A stretch of DNA of 64,000 nt from Pseudomonas hygromyciniae (GCF_016925675.1 NZ_CP070506.1:4648501-4712500), one strand, 5' to 3'. Shown: positions 10,670 to 19,927, counted from the stretch's first letter. Numbers and translations are program-made. The notes: generated by a model not told the origin, from the sequence alone.

Positions 10670-10720
10670 CGGTCTATCGTTTGCCCCATCAACGCCAACA
10701 AGCAGCAAGGAGCAGCGGGC

Positions 10721-11191
10721 ATGGGCCAGCACTCGGTTATTCACACGCCTAAACCCAGCGATTATCAGGAGCTGACCCGGATCTGGGAGGACTCGGTGCG
10801 GGCCACCCATGACTTCCTGCCGCAAAGCTACATCGAGTGCCTGCGACACCTGGTGCTGACGCGTTACCTCGATGCGGTGATGCTGATCTGTACCAAGGAC
10901 GCGCGCCAACGGATCACCGGGTTTGCCGGCGTCGCCGCAGGCAAGGTCGAGATGCTGTTCATCGACCCGCAATACCGGGGCCAGGGCCTGGGGCGGCAAT
11001 TGCTGCACTATGCCGTTGCGTCGATGAATGCCGATGAACTGGACGTCAACGAACAGAACCCACAGGCCCTGGGCTTCTATATCAAGCAAGGTTTTGAAGT
11101 GATTGGGCGCACCGAGCATGACGGCATGGGCCAGCCCTATCCCTTGCTGCACATGCGCCTGAAACAGGCCCAACAAACACGCAGCGGCTGA
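10721..11191 (+). CDS. GNAT-family N-acetyltransferase
   Basis: 156 aa. The GNAT fold is shown by motif A, QYRGQGLGRQLL (about residues 85-96), which binds acetyl-CoA pyrophosphate, and the C-terminal NEQNPQALGFYIKQGFEV motif. It resembles YjaB-type small acetyltransferases; the substrate cannot be told. ATG at 10721 follows AAGGAG. It is monocistronic between a terminator and a REPIN. Confidence 0.85.
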   Translation: MGQHSVIHTPKPSDYQELTRIWEDSVRATHDFLPQSYIECLRHLVLTRYLDAVMLICTKDARQRITGFAGVAAGKVEMLFIDPQYRGQGLGRQLLHYAVASMNADELDVNEQNPQALGFYIKQGFEVIGRTEHDGMGQPYPLLHMRLKQAQQTRSG

Positions 11192-11208
11192 CACAACCCA
11201 AATCAAAT

Positions 11209-11294
11209 GTAGGAGCTGGCTTGCCTGCGATGCGGTCAACTCGGTGCATCAGGTATGCCGAGGTGATGCCATCGCAGGCAAGCCAGCTCCCACA
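11209..11294. repeat. REPIN, GTAGGAGCTGGCTTGCCTGCGATG type
   Basis: Left end TGTAGGAGCTGGCTTGCC and inverted right end GGCAAGCCAGCTCCCACA, separated by about 50 bp. Same family as the copies at 26.4 and 59.7 kb. Confidence 0.8.
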
Positions 11295-11378
11295 AAAAGC
11301 GCGAGCACTGAAATGGGGCCGGGATTAACCGGCGCCAGGCAGGTACAATAGCGGCCCCCTTTTGTTACGGCCCTTGTC

Positions 11379-12089
11379 ATGACTGACCCCATACGCCTCT
11401 CCAAACGCCTCATCGAACTGGTCGGTTGCTCCCGTCGGGAGGCCGAACTGTTCATCGAAGGCGGCTGGGTCTCGGTGGATGGCGAAGTGATCGACGAGCC
11501 GCAGTTCAAGGTCACGACACAAAAAGTCGAACTTGATCCCGAGGCCAAGGCCACGGTTCCTGAGCCGGTGACTATCCTGTTTCATGCACCGGCCGGCGTA
11601 GACGTCGACAGTGCGATGCAGTCCCTGAGCGCCGAGACCCTGTCCGAAGAGCACCGCTTCAGCAAGCGCCCGCTCAAAGGCCACTTCCTGCGCCTGACCG
11701 CCAGCGCCGATCTGCAAGCCAAGGCCAGCGGCCTGCTGGTGTTTACCCAGGACTGGAAGATCCTGCGCAAGCTGACGGCCGACGCCGCCAAGATCGAGCA
11801 GGAGTATGTGGTTGAGGTCGCAGGCGACGTGGCAGAGCACGGCCTGAACCGCCTCGCCCACGGCCTGATGTACAAAGGCAAGGAATTGCCGGCGGTCAAA
11901 GCCAGCTGGCAGAACGAGAACCGCCTGCGCTTTGCCCTGAAAAACCCGCAGCCCGGCATCATCGCCCTGTTCTGCGAAGCCATTGGCCTGAAGGTTGTGG
12001 CCATTCGCCGGATCCGCATTGGCGGCGTGTCCATCGGCAAGGTGCCGGTTGGCCAGTGGCGCTACATGTCCGGCAAAGAAAAGTTCTAA
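11379..12089 (+). CDS. RsuA/RluF-family rRNA pseudouridine synthase homologue, catalytic Asp apparently absent
   Basis: 236 aa. Residues 1-60 form an S4 RNA-binding domain (LSKRLIELVGCSRREAELFI). The rest fits the RsuA/RluF catalytic fold, with recognisable SGLLVFTQDW, EQEYVVEV and KVVAIRRIRIGGV motifs. In active members the segment before GLL reads GRLDxDTE, with the Asp forming the covalent uridine adduct. Here it reads ADLQAKAS, so the Asp appears to be Gln. The protein may bind rRNA without catalysis, or the alignment may be misjudged. Confidence 0.75.
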   Translation: MTDPIRLSKRLIELVGCSRREAELFIEGGWVSVDGEVIDEPQFKVTTQKVELDPEAKATVPEPVTILFHAPAGVDVDSAMQSLSAETLSEEHRFSKRPLKGHFLRLTASADLQAKASGLLVFTQDWKILRKLTADAAKIEQEYVVEVAGDVAEHGLNRLAHGLMYKGKELPAVKASWQNENRLRFALKNPQPGIIALFCEAIGLKVVAIRRIRIGGVSIGKVPVGQWRYMSGKEKF

Positions 12090-12155
12090 GTCGCCCTATC
12101 TATCGACATCACCCGTCCGGGCGGTGTCCACAGTCGAATACCAGGATTGCCCACC

Positions 12156-12617
12156 ATGATTCACAACGACGTACTGCGCAGCGTGCGCTACATGCTCGAC
12201 ATCAGCGACAACAAGATGGTCGAGATCATCAAGATCGGCGGCATGGAAGTGTCCAAGGAAGACCTGCTGACCTACCTCAAGAAGGACGAGGAAGAAGGCT
12301 TCGTGTTCTGCCCCGACGAGGTCATGGCGCACTTCCTCGATGGCCTGGTGATCTTCAAGCGCGGCAAGGACGAAAGCCGTCCACCGCAGCCGATCGAAAC
12401 CCCGGTGACCAACAACATCATCCTCAAGAAGCTGCGCGTGGCCTTCGAACTCAAGGAAGACGACATGCACGCCATCCTCAAGGCGGCCGAGTTCCCGGTG
12501 TCCAAGCCAGAGCTGAGCGCGCTGTTCCGCAAGTTCGGCCACACCAACTATCGCCCGTGTGGCGACCAGTTGCTGCGTAACTTCCTCAAGGGCCTGACCC
12601 TGCGGGTTCGCGCGTAA
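12156..12617 (+). CDS. DUF1456 (YehS-like) protein
   Basis: 153 aa made of two copies of one helical unit (each starting MIHNDVLRSVRYMLD / NNIILKKLRVAFEL), the layout of DUF1456. Function unknown; no signal peptide, so cytosolic. ATG at 12156 is preferred over a TTG three codons earlier. Only 3 bp separate its stop from trmO, so they are probably co-transcribed. Confidence 0.85.
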   Translation: MIHNDVLRSVRYMLDISDNKMVEIIKIGGMEVSKEDLLTYLKKDEEEGFVFCPDEVMAHFLDGLVIFKRGKDESRPPQPIETPVTNNIILKKLRVAFELKEDDMHAILKAAEFPVSKPELSALFRKFGHTNYRPCGDQLLRNFLKGLTLRVRA

Positions 12618-12620
12618 GCC

Positions 12621-13316
12621 ATGAGTTACAACGTCTCGCCCGTGGGCTTTGTGCGCTCCTGCTTCAAGGAGAAGTTCGCCATCCCGCGCCAGCCACAACT
12701 GGCGCCCGCCGCACGGGGCGTGTTGGAGCTGGTGGCACCGTTCGACCAGGGTGAGGCGGTGCAAGGCCTGGAGCAGGTCAGCCATGTGTGGCTGCTGTTC
12801 CTGTTTCATCAGGCCCTGGAAGACAAGCCGCGCTTGAAAGTGCGCCCACCGCGCCTGGGCGGCAATACATCCATGGGTGTCTTTGCAACCCGCGCGACCC
12901 ATCGCCCCAATGGGATCGGCCAGTCGGTAGTAAAACTGGACAAGGTGGAGCCAGGCCGGCTATGGATTTCCGGGATTGATCTGCTCGATGGCACGCCGGT
13001 ATTGGATATCAAACCGTATGTGCCCTATGCCGACATCGTCGACACGGCTACCAACAGCATCGCCAGCAGCGCGCCGCAACTGATTCCCGTGCAGTGGCTG
13101 AAGACTGCCCTGCACCAGGCGCAAGGCCACGCCCAGCGCCTGGGCGAGCCGTTGGTGGAGCTGATTGAGCAATGCCTGGCGCAGGATCCGCGGCCGGCCT
13201 ATCAGACGCCCGGGCCAGAGCGCGAATACGGCGTGCGGTTCTGGGATGTGGATGTGCGCTGGCACTATCCCGAGGCGGGGATGATTTGTGTGCTTGAAGT
13301 GGTTGCCGCGCAGTAA
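12621..13316 (+). CDS. trmO: tRNA (N6-threonylcarbamoyladenosine37-N6)-methyltransferase TrmO
   Basis: 231 aa. N6-methylates t6A37 in tRNA using S-adenosylmethionine. The TsaA/YaeB beta-barrel domain has the signatures PRQPQL, VSHVWLLFLFH and GVFATRATHRPNGIGQS, and the C-terminal part carries a DVDVRWHY motif. Second gene of a likely two-gene operon with the DUF1456 gene. Confidence 0.92.
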   Translation: MSYNVSPVGFVRSCFKEKFAIPRQPQLAPAARGVLELVAPFDQGEAVQGLEQVSHVWLLFLFHQALEDKPRLKVRPPRLGGNTSMGVFATRATHRPNGIGQSVVKLDKVEPGRLWISGIDLLDGTPVLDIKPYVPYADIVDTATNSIASSAPQLIPVQWLKTALHQAQGHAQRLGEPLVELIEQCLAQDPRPAYQTPGPEREYGVRFWDVDVRWHYPEAGMICVLEVVAAQ

Positions 13317-13327
13317 ATCGCAGCAAT

Positions 13328-13368
13328 GAAAAAGCCCGCACTGCCTTCACAGGCAATGCGGGCTTTTC
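13328..13368 (+). terminator. Intrinsic terminator after trmO
   Basis: AAAAAGCCCGCACTGCC-TTCACA-GGCAATGCGGGCTTTT hairpin with flanking A and T runs. Confidence 0.85.
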
Positions 13369-13385
13369 TTTGCAAACGCCTTCAT

Positions 13386-13487
13386 CTGTAGGAGCGAGCT
13401 TGCTCGCGAAGAACCCAAGGGCAACGCGTCAACTCTGCATGACCGCGTTATCGTTGACGACTTTCGCGAGCAAGCTCGCTCCTACAG
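13386..13487. repeat. REPIN, GTAGGAGCGAGCTTGCTCGCG type
   Basis: Perfect inverted ends (TGTAGGAGCGAGCTTGCTCG and its complement), about 100 bp overall with the GCGTTATCGTTGACG core. It lies between convergent trmO and fpr. Confidence 0.9.
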
Positions 13488-13498
13488 GTGTCCCGAGG

Positions 13499-14278
13499 TC
13501 ACTTCTCGACGAAGGCGCGTTCGATCAGGTAGTCACCCGGCTCACGCATCCGTGGCGAAACCTTCAGACCGAAGCTGTTCAGCACTTCGCTGGTCTCATC
13601 CAACATGCTTGGGCTACCGCACAGCATGGCGCGGTCGTCTTCGGGGTTGATCGGCGGCAGACCGATATCGCTGAACAGCTTACCGCTGCGCATCAGGTCG
13701 GTCAGGCGGCCTTCGTTTTCGAAGGGCTCGCGGGTCACGGTCGGGTAGTAGATCAACTTTTCACGCAGCGCCTCGCCGAAGAACTCGTTCTGCGGCAGGT
13801 GCTCGGTGATGAATTCGCGATAGGCGACTTCGTTGACGTAACGCACGCCGTGGCACAGGATCACTTTTTCAAAGCGCTCGTAGGTTTCCGGGTCCTGGAT
13901 CACGCTCATGAATGGGGCGAGGCCAGTACCGGTGCTGAGCAGGTACAGGTGCTTGCCCGGCTTCAAATCGTCCAGCACCAGGGTGCCAGTCGGTTTTTTG
14001 CTGATGATGATCTCGTCGCCTTCCTTCAAATGCTGCAATTGGGAAGTCAGCGGGCCATCCGGGACCTTGATGCTGAAGAACTCCAGATGCTCTTCCCAGT
14101 TCGGGCTGGCGATGGAGTAAGCGCGCATGAGCGGGCGGCCGTTAGGCTGTTGCAGGCCGATCATCACGAACTGACCGTTCTCGAAGCGCAGGCCCGGGTC
14201 GCGGGTGCACTTGAAGCTGAACAGAGTGTCGTTCCAGTGATGAACACTGAGGACACGCTCGTGGTTCATGTTGCTCAT
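13499..14278 (-). CDS. fpr: Ferredoxin/flavodoxin--NADP+ reductase Fpr
   Basis: 259 aa FAD enzyme passing electrons between NADPH and ferredoxin/flavodoxin in oxidative-stress defence. The FAD-binding domain has RAYSIASPN, the NADP domain has LLSTGTGLAPFMSV, and the C-terminus ends AFVEK as in Pseudomonas Fpr. ATG at 14278 (MSNMNHERVLSVHHW) follows AGGAG at 10 bp. It is divergent from a LysR gene, the arrangement of fpr and its activator FinR in pseudomonads. Confidence 0.95.
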   Translation of the reverse strand: MSNMNHERVLSVHHWNDTLFSFKCTRDPGLRFENGQFVMIGLQQPNGRPLMRAYSIASPNWEEHLEFFSIKVPDGPLTSQLQHLKEGDEIIISKKPTGTLVLDDLKPGKHLYLLSTGTGLAPFMSVIQDPETYERFEKVILCHGVRYVNEVAYREFITEHLPQNEFFGEALREKLIYYPTVTREPFENEGRLTDLMRSGKLFSDIGLPPINPEDDRAMLCGSPSMLDETSEVLNSFGLKVSPRMREPGDYLIERAFVEK

Positions 14279-14378
14279 GTACGGGGAACTCCTGGAAATG
14301 GGTCTGCGCCAAAATGATAGGTGCGCAATTGCACAGTATTCTAATGGCGGCGACAATATCTGTTAACTGGATTATTAA

Positions 14379-14391
14379 GATAAGGGTTATC
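14379..14391. promoter_or_regulatory. Inverted repeat in the fpr-finR intergenic region
   Basis: GATAA-GGG-TTATC, a perfect inverted repeat in an AT-rich stretch between the divergent genes, 13 bp before the finR ATG. Position fits a LysR-type autoregulatory site; no binding data known to me. Confidence 0.35.
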
Positions 14392-14403
14392 GGTTATATC
14401 GAT

Positions 14404-15330
14404 ATGCGATTTACTCTCCGTCAACTGCAAGTCTTCGTCGCCGTCGCCCAGCAGGAAAGTGTGTCACGCGCTGCTGGCCTTCTGGCCTTATCTCAATCCG
14501 CCGCCAGCACCTCGATCACCGAGCTGGAGCGCCAATCCAGCTGTCAATTATTCGACCGCGCCGGTAAACGCCTGAGCCTCAACGCCCTCGGCCATCAACT
14601 GCTACCCCAGGCGGTGGCGCTACTGGACCAGGCCAAGGAGATCGAAGACCTGCTCAACGGCAAGTCCGGCTTCGGTTCCCTGGCGGTCGGCGCCACCCTG
14701 ACCATCGGCAATTACCTGGCCACCCTGCTGATCGGCAGTTTCATGCAGCAGCATCCCGAGAGCCAGGTGAAGCTGCATGTACAGAACACTGCGCATATCG
14801 TGCATCAGGTTGCGCATTACGAAATTGATCTGGGTCTAATCGAAGGTGACTGCAGCCACCCGGACATCGAGGTGCAAACCTGGGTCGAGGATGAACTGGT
14901 GGTGTTCTGCGCGCCGCAACATCCCCTGGCCCAGCGCGGTCAGGCGACCATGGAGCAGTTGACCCATGAAGCATGGATCCTGCGGGAACAGGGCTCCGGG
15001 ACACGCCTGACCTTTGATCAAGCCATGCGCCATCATCGCAGCGCGCTGAATATCCGCCTGGAGCTGGAGCATACCGAGGCGATCAAGCGGGCGGTGGAGT
15101 CGGGATTGGGGATTGGCTGCATTTCGCGCCTGGCGTTACGAGATGCGTTCCGCCGTGGCAGCCTGGTGCCAGTAGAGACGCCGGACCTGGACCTGGCCCG
15201 GCAGTTCTACTTTATCTGGCATAAACAGAAGTACCAGACCTCGGCCATGCGCGAGTTCCTCGAACTGTGCCGCGCCTTCACCGCCGGGGTGCAGCGCAGC
15301 GACGAGATCGTCCTGCCGAACATCGCCTAG
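14404..15330 (+). CDS. finR: LysR-family regulator, FinR-like
   Basis: 308 aa. The N-terminal winged HTH (MRFTLRQLQVFVAVAQQESVSRAAGLLALSQSAASTSI, about residues 1-40) is followed by a LysR effector domain. In Pseudomonas the LysR gene divergent from fpr is FinR, needed for its superoxide induction; the name rests on that context. ATG at 14404 is the family start. Its TAG stop overlaps the dagK stop on the other strand within CTAG. Confidence 0.85.
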   Translation: MRFTLRQLQVFVAVAQQESVSRAAGLLALSQSAASTSITELERQSSCQLFDRAGKRLSLNALGHQLLPQAVALLDQAKEIEDLLNGKSGFGSLAVGATLTIGNYLATLLIGSFMQQHPESQVKLHVQNTAHIVHQVAHYEIDLGLIEGDCSHPDIEVQTWVEDELVVFCAPQHPLAQRGQATMEQLTHEAWILREQGSGTRLTFDQAMRHHRSALNIRLELEHTEAIKRAVESGLGIGCISRLALRDAFRRGSLVPVETPDLDLARQFYFIWHKQKYQTSAMREFLELCRAFTAGVQRSDEIVLPNIA

Positions 15331-15689
15331 ATCAGGATCACGGCCCACACTACGGTGATCATGGTCAGCGCCACGAATTGCGCGGCGCTGCCCATGTCCT
15401 TGGCGTTTTTCGACAGGGGGTGGCGATCCAGGGAAATCCGGTCGATTGCCGCTTCCACAGCCGAGTTGAGCAACTCCACAATCAACGCCAGCAGGCACAC
15501 GGCAATCAGCAGTGCGCGCTCTACGCGGCTGACCGTGAGGAAGAAGCTCAACGGAATCAGGATGACATTGAGCAAGACCAACTGGCGAAAGGCCGCCTCG
15601 CCGGTGAAAGCCGCACGCAGGCCATCGAGGGAGTAGCCCCCTGCGTTGAAGATACGTTTGATACCGGTTTGACCCTTGAAAGGCGACAT
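15327..15689 (-). CDS. dgkA: Diacylglycerol kinase DagK
   Basis: 120 aa, three-helix inner-membrane kinase recycling diacylglycerol to phosphatidic acid. The active-site block ELLNSAVEAAIDRIS and KNAKDMGSAAQF (about residues 66-105) matches bacterial DgkA. ATG at 15689 (MSPFKGQTG) is the Pseudomonas start. It lies immediately downstream of erdR, as in P. aeruginosa. Confidence 0.93.
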   Translation of the reverse strand: MSPFKGQTGIKRIFNAGGYSLDGLRAAFTGEAAFRQLVLLNVILIPLSFFLTVSRVERALLIAVCLLALIVELLNSAVEAAIDRISLDRHPLSKNAKDMGSAAQFVALTMITVVWAVILI

Positions 15690-15763
15690 AGGTAGGCAAC
15701 TGAGCAAAAAAGATGGGAGGAAGCTAGAGCACGCCTGGTCAAAAAAGCGTGAATCGAGCCACC

Positions 15764-16414
15764 CTACGAGTGGGAAATTGACTCAAGTTGTTGCAACAGC
15801 AGCGCCGCCTGGGTCCGGGTGCGCACACCCAGCTTGCGGAAAATCGCGGTGACGTGCGCCTTGATAGTGGCTTCGGACACGCTCAATTCATAGGCGATCT
15901 GCTTGTTCAGCAAGCCTTCGCAGACCATGGTCAACACACGGAACTGCTGGGGCGTAAGGCTGGCGAGCCCTTCCTGGGCAGCCTTGGCTTCGGCGGACAC
16001 GTTGATTTCTTCGAAGGCCTGGGGCGGCCACGAGACGTCACCGTCCAACACCGTACGCACCGCTGTTTGAATCTGCTCCATGGAACTGGATTTGGGGATA
16101 AAACCACTGGCCCCGAACTCCCGGGAACGCACTACGATATCGGCCTCTTCCTGGGCCGACACCATCACCACCGGAATCTGCGGATATTGCCCGCGCAACA
16201 GCACCAGGCCGGAAAACCCGTAGGCACCAGGCATGTTCAGGTCCAACAGCACCAGATCCCAATCGGTCTTGTCAGTCAGGCGGGCTTCCAGTTCCGCGAT
16301 GCTGCCCACTTCCACCAGGCGTACATCCGGGCCCAGGCCCAGTGTGACCGCCTGGTGCAGCGCGCTGCGAAAAAGTGGGTGGTCATCGGCAATCAGGATT
16401 TCGTATGTGGCCAT
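15764..16414 (-). CDS. erdR: NarL/LuxR-family response regulator ErdR-like
   Basis: 216 aa. Receiver domain with acidic pocket (ADDHP) and phospho-acceptor Asp58 in LVLLDLNMPG, then a LuxR-type HTH (LTPQQFRVLTMVCEGLLNKQIAYELSVSEATIK...). No kinase gene is adjacent. Gene order with dgkA and the DTW gene matches P. aeruginosa PA3603-PA3606, where this regulator (EraR/ErdR) controls ethanol/acetate genes such as acsA. The role is transferred by synteny. Confidence 0.85.
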   Translation of the reverse strand: MATYEILIADDHPLFRSALHQAVTLGLGPDVRLVEVGSIAELEARLTDKTDWDLVLLDLNMPGAYGFSGLVLLRGQYPQIPVVMVSAQEEADIVVRSREFGASGFIPKSSSMEQIQTAVRTVLDGDVSWPPQAFEEINVSAEAKAAQEGLASLTPQQFRVLTMVCEGLLNKQIAYELSVSEATIKAHVTAIFRKLGVRTRTQAALLLQQLESISHS

Positions 16415-16575
16415 TTATTAAATGATCCTGTTTTTTATGGGAGCACCGATGGGTTCGGTGCTCACCAACGTACGAGGTGCCAGCCAGCGGCTGTCACGAA
16501 CAGTTACGCTTGATGGCATTTTAGCCGGCTCAGGCGTTGCAGTGCCATCATGCAAAGGTCATCTGGCCCCAATGC

Positions 16576-17286
16576 CTACAGATAAGGGGCAAGACGCGTG
16601 TGGACGCTGTCCGTCGGGTCCAGGGCCAACTGGAACTTGGCCGCCAGGTAATGGGTACTGAACACATCCAGGTAGGCATCCAGCACTTCGCTGGCCTGTT
16701 GGTCCTCGGCCAGCTCCAGGCACAAGGCCGCCACTTCGGCTGTGCAGAAATGGTCATCGCGTTTGGAACGGCGCAACTTGTAGCGCGATAGCTGCTCCGG
16801 TTCCAGGCTCAGTACCGGCAGATGCTCCAGATACGGGCTCTTGCGGAACATCTTTCGCGCTTCGCTCCAGGTGCCGTCCAGCAGGATGAACAGCGGGCGC
16901 TTGCCATCCGCCACCTTGACCTCGTTGACCACCCGCTGTGGCGCTACAAACTCGCCGGGAAAGACGATGTAGGGTTGCCATTGCGGGTCGGCCAACAGCG
17001 CCAGCAGCTCAGGCTCAACGGCGGTGCGCGCCCAGGGGAAAGCGCTTGTATCGTCGATGACATCGGCGATCAGCCAACCGGTATTACTGGGTTTCATCGG
17101 TTCCACGTCATGCATCAACAGACACATGGCCGACTTGGCCGCGACCTTGGGGCGCCAGGCACACAGACAATATTCGGGGATGACCCGGCACCTGGGGCAA
17201 CGTTCGGCACGCGAGCCACGGGCAACAAAGGGGCTCACGGCACGGGCCAGGCGCTGGGTACGCAGACGGAACACCGCGTGGCTCAT
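16576..17286 (-). CDS. DTW-domain protein, probable tRNA-uridine aminocarboxypropyltransferase
   Basis: 236 aa. A Cys4 zinc-type motif is in CPRCRVIPEYCLCAW (about residues 30-44), and the family block is FILLDGTWSEARKM (about residues 131-144), with DGTW in place of the name-giving DTW. The family (TapT/TuaA, YfiP) makes acp3U in tRNA with SAM; substrate inferred from the family. ATG at 17286 chosen as the conserved start. Confidence 0.82.
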   Translation of the reverse strand: MSHAVFRLRTQRLARAVSPFVARGSRAERCPRCRVIPEYCLCAWRPKVAAKSAMCLLMHDVEPMKPSNTGWLIADVIDDTSAFPWARTAVEPELLALLADPQWQPYIVFPGEFVAPQRVVNEVKVADGKRPLFILLDGTWSEARKMFRKSPYLEHLPVLSLEPEQLSRYKLRRSKRDDHFCTAEVAALCLELAEDQQASEVLDAYLDVFSTHYLAAKFQLALDPTDSVHTRLAPYL

Positions 17287-17479
17287 AGCGGGTGCCGTTG
17301 TGAAGCGATGAAAGTCGACACGGAGAAAACTCGGGGGCAGCAAAAGTGCCGGCAGTTTAGCAGAGCCGCCCAGCCAATACGCCTGGCCGTCGCAGCTAGA
17401 GGTCACCTATAATCCTGCGCCACTGAACGCACTGCGCAGTGACGGGTCTATGGACCAGTAACCGAATCAGGAGAGTTTC

Positions 17480-17914
17480 ATGCTGCGTCTTATGTTGCGT
17501 CTTGCCGCCCCCACAGTTGCCCTGGCGCTGGTATTGCCCTTGGGCGCCCAGGCAGCCTCCCTGGTGGAGCTGCAAATGAACAAGAAGCTGCAAAGCGTCG
17601 CAGCGGAAAGCAACAAAGACCTGCCCAGGGAAATTGATGAGCAAACCTTGGAGGTGGCCTACACCGTCGAAGGCATGCATCTGATTGACCACCTGAGCGT
17701 GCTGCCCGAACGGGCCGAGCAAATGCGTGCCAACCCCAAGGCTGTGTATTTCCAGCTGGGGCAAAGCGTTTGCCTGAACAAAGGCTATCGCGAGTTGATG
17801 GCCAAGGGCGCCGTGATGCGCTACGAAATCACCGAGAACAAGACCAATCGCCCGGTGGCGTCGGTCAAGTTCGTTGAAGCTGATTGCCCGGCCCCAGCCA
17901 AGAAGAAAAAGTAA
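17480..17914 (+). CDS. Exported PA3611-like small protein
   Basis: 144 aa with a clear Sec signal peptide ending QAASL (about residue 25). The mature part is about 115 residues with two Cys (about 97 and 136) that could form a disulphide, and a Lys-rich tail. Sequence and neighbourhood resemble P. aeruginosa PA3611, described as a quorum-sensing-regulated virulence-associated protein. AGGAGAG precedes the ATG. A weak GC hairpin follows (17915-17957). Confidence 0.75.
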   Translation: MLRLMLRLAAPTVALALVLPLGAQAASLVELQMNKKLQSVAAESNKDLPREIDEQTLEVAYTVEGMHLIDHLSVLPERAEQMRANPKAVYFQLGQSVCLNKGYRELMAKGAVMRYEITENKTNRPVASVKFVEADCPAPAKKKK

Positions 17915-18183
17915 GCCCCTCCCCGAGAACCCTGTGGCGAGGGGTACACCCCTCACCACAATTCCCCCTGCAAAACCCTCGTCAATCCCATTAAGTTATT
18001 GCCAGACAAGACTTTAGGGGCTCATGATCGAGTGATCCGATAACATTCCCAGGGTAAAAAAGGTTGCCCTCGCGTGACTTGCAGTGCCAAGGTTTTTAAT
18101 CACAAGGAACATACAGAGCCTGTTTCGTCGCCGCCAGTAGCCTGCAATAAGACGCCGGGGCTCTGTAACGAAGGAGAAGCTGA

Positions 18184-19296
18184 ATGCCTGATCAACCGAA
18201 TGACCTCCTGACCCGTCATTTTCCAGAAAACGGGGCCGACCTCACGCAACAGGTCGAAGCGCAACTTAACCTGATTGCCCCCAGCAGCCCGAATATTCCT
18301 CTTTATCGCGACATGATCCTCACCGTGCTGCGCATGGCCCAGGACGACCGTGACCGCTGGAACGCGAAGATCACCTTGAAAGCCATTAATGAACTGGACC
18401 ACGCGTTTCGTGTGCTCGAACAGTTCAAGGGCCGCCGCAAGGTCACCGTCTTCGGCTCGGCCCGTACCCCTGTCGAAAGCCCGCTCTATGCCCTGGCCCG
18501 GGAAGTGGGCGCGGCCCTGGCCCGCTCAGACCTGATGGTCATCACCGGCGGCGGTGGCGGCATCATGGCTGCCGCCCACGAAGGCGCTGGCCTGGCGCAC
18601 AGCCTGGGGTTCAATATCACCCTGCCCTTTGAACAGCATGCCAACCCGACCATTGATGGCACGGACAACCTGCTGTCATTCCATTTCTTCTTTACCCGCA
18701 AACTGTTTTTCGTCAAGGAAGCCGATGGGTTGGTGCTATGCCCGGGTGGCTTCGGCACCCTGGATGAAGCGCTGGAAGTCCTGACCCTGATCCAGACCGG
18801 CAAAAGCCCACTGGTTCCCGTGGTTCTGCTGGACGAGCCCGGTGGTGGATTCTGGCAAGGTGCCCTGGACTTTATTCGCAGCCAGTTGGAAGCCAATCGC
18901 TACATCCTGCCTACCGATCTCAAGTTGGTACGCCTGGTGCACAGCGCGGAAGAGGCCGTGAATGAAATCAACCAGTTCTATGCCAACTTCCATTCCACCC
19001 GCTGGCTGAAGCGCCAGTTTGTGGTACGCATGAATCACCCGCTTAGTGAGCGCGCATTGGCGCATATACAGACCGAATTCGCTGACCTGCGCCTGAGTGA
19101 TGACTTCCAGCAATCGGCCTATGGAGGTGAAGAGCACGATGAGGCACGCTTCAGCCACCTGACGCGGTTGGTGTTCAACTTCACCGGGAGGAACCAGGGG
19201 CGGTTGCGGGAGTTGGTGGATTACATCAACTTGCCGGAAAACTGGGCGCAGGCCCAGGGTAAAACACAGCAACGGCTGACGCCGGAGCCCGCGTGA
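18184..19296 (+). CDS. LOG-family protein (PpnN/YgdH-like nucleotide hydrolase)
   Basis: 370 aa. The Rossmann-type LOG fold is shown by VTVFGSAR (about 85-92), ITGGGGGIMAAAHEGA (about 121-136) and the signature PGGFGTLDE (about 186-194), the phosphoribohydrolase active site. Long members cleave nucleoside monophosphates; substrate not determinable here. Extra N- and C-terminal regions lengthen it beyond the ~190-aa cytokinin type. AAGGAG precedes the ATG. Confidence 0.85.
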   Translation: MPDQPNDLLTRHFPENGADLTQQVEAQLNLIAPSSPNIPLYRDMILTVLRMAQDDRDRWNAKITLKAINELDHAFRVLEQFKGRRKVTVFGSARTPVESPLYALAREVGAALARSDLMVITGGGGGIMAAAHEGAGLAHSLGFNITLPFEQHANPTIDGTDNLLSFHFFFTRKLFFVKEADGLVLCPGGFGTLDEALEVLTLIQTGKSPLVPVVLLDEPGGGFWQGALDFIRSQLEANRYILPTDLKLVRLVHSAEEAVNEINQFYANFHSTRWLKRQFVVRMNHPLSERALAHIQTEFADLRLSDDFQQSAYGGEEHDEARFSHLTRLVFNFTGRNQGRLRELVDYINLPENWAQAQGKTQQRLTPEPA

Positions 19297-19309
19297 TGCC
19301 GTAAAATGC

Positions 19310-19345
19310 AAAAAAGGCCCGCTATTTTCATAGCGGGCCTTTTTG
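19310..19345 (+). terminator. Intrinsic terminator after the LOG gene
   Basis: AAAAAAGGCCCGCTATT-TTC-ATAGCGGGCCTTTTT, a strong stem with T run. Confidence 0.88.
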
Positions 19346-19361
19346 TATAACGCAAAATCCT

Positions 19362-19450
19362 TGTAGGCGCTGGCTTGCCAGCGATAGCGGTCTGTCAGTC
19401 ATTGTATTGATACCTGGACCACCGCTATCGCCGGCAAGCCGGCTCCTACA
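19362..19450. repeat. REPIN between the LOG gene and recX
   Basis: Left end TGTAGGCGCTGGCTTGCCAG and inverted right end CGGCAAGCCGGCTCCTACA with a core carrying inverted CGATAGCGGT / ACCGCTATCG. Confidence 0.75.
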
Positions 19451-19459
19451 AGGGTGCCT

Positions 19460-19927
19460 TCAGTCGTCCAGATCGCGACCGCTCAACAAGCGGCTGATCA
19501 TCTCCATCGAAAATCCGCGATAGCTCAAAAAACGCCCTTGCTTGGCACGCTCACGAGCATCAATCGGCAAATGGCCGGCAAACTTACGACGCCAGGTGTC
19601 TTCCAGTTGCGTTTGCCAACTGATGCCGCACTCACGCAGCGCCAGATCGATATCGGCGCGTTGCAAGCCTCTCTGGCTCAGCTCTTCGCGAATCCGCGCC
19701 GGACCGTAGCCCGAACGTGCCCGGTAGGAAACAAAACTTTCGAGATAACGCGCTTCTGAAAGCAGCCCCTCTTCCGTCAAGCGATCGAGGGCTGTTTCAA
19801 TCATTTCGGGAGGGGCGCCACGCTGACGCAGTTTACGCGTCAGCTCGACACGACCATGCTCGCGTCGTGCGAGCAGGTCCATTGCCGTACGCCGTACGGC
19901 AACCAGCGTATCGAGTACAACGGTCAT
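19460..19927 (-). CDS. recX: RecA-modulating protein RecX
   Basis: 155 aa, all-helical RecX repeats ([28 protein letters not shown] is typical). It caps and depolymerises RecA filaments. It is 8 bp downstream of recA, so it is expressed by readthrough of the SOS-induced recA transcript. Confidence 0.95.
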   Translation of the reverse strand: MTVVLDTLVAVRRTAMDLLARREHGRVELTRKLRQRGAPPEMIETALDRLTEEGLLSEARYLESFVSYRARSGYGPARIREELSQRGLQRADIDLALRECGISWQTQLEDTWRRKFAGHLPIDARERAKQGRFLSYRGFSMEMISRLLSGRDLDD

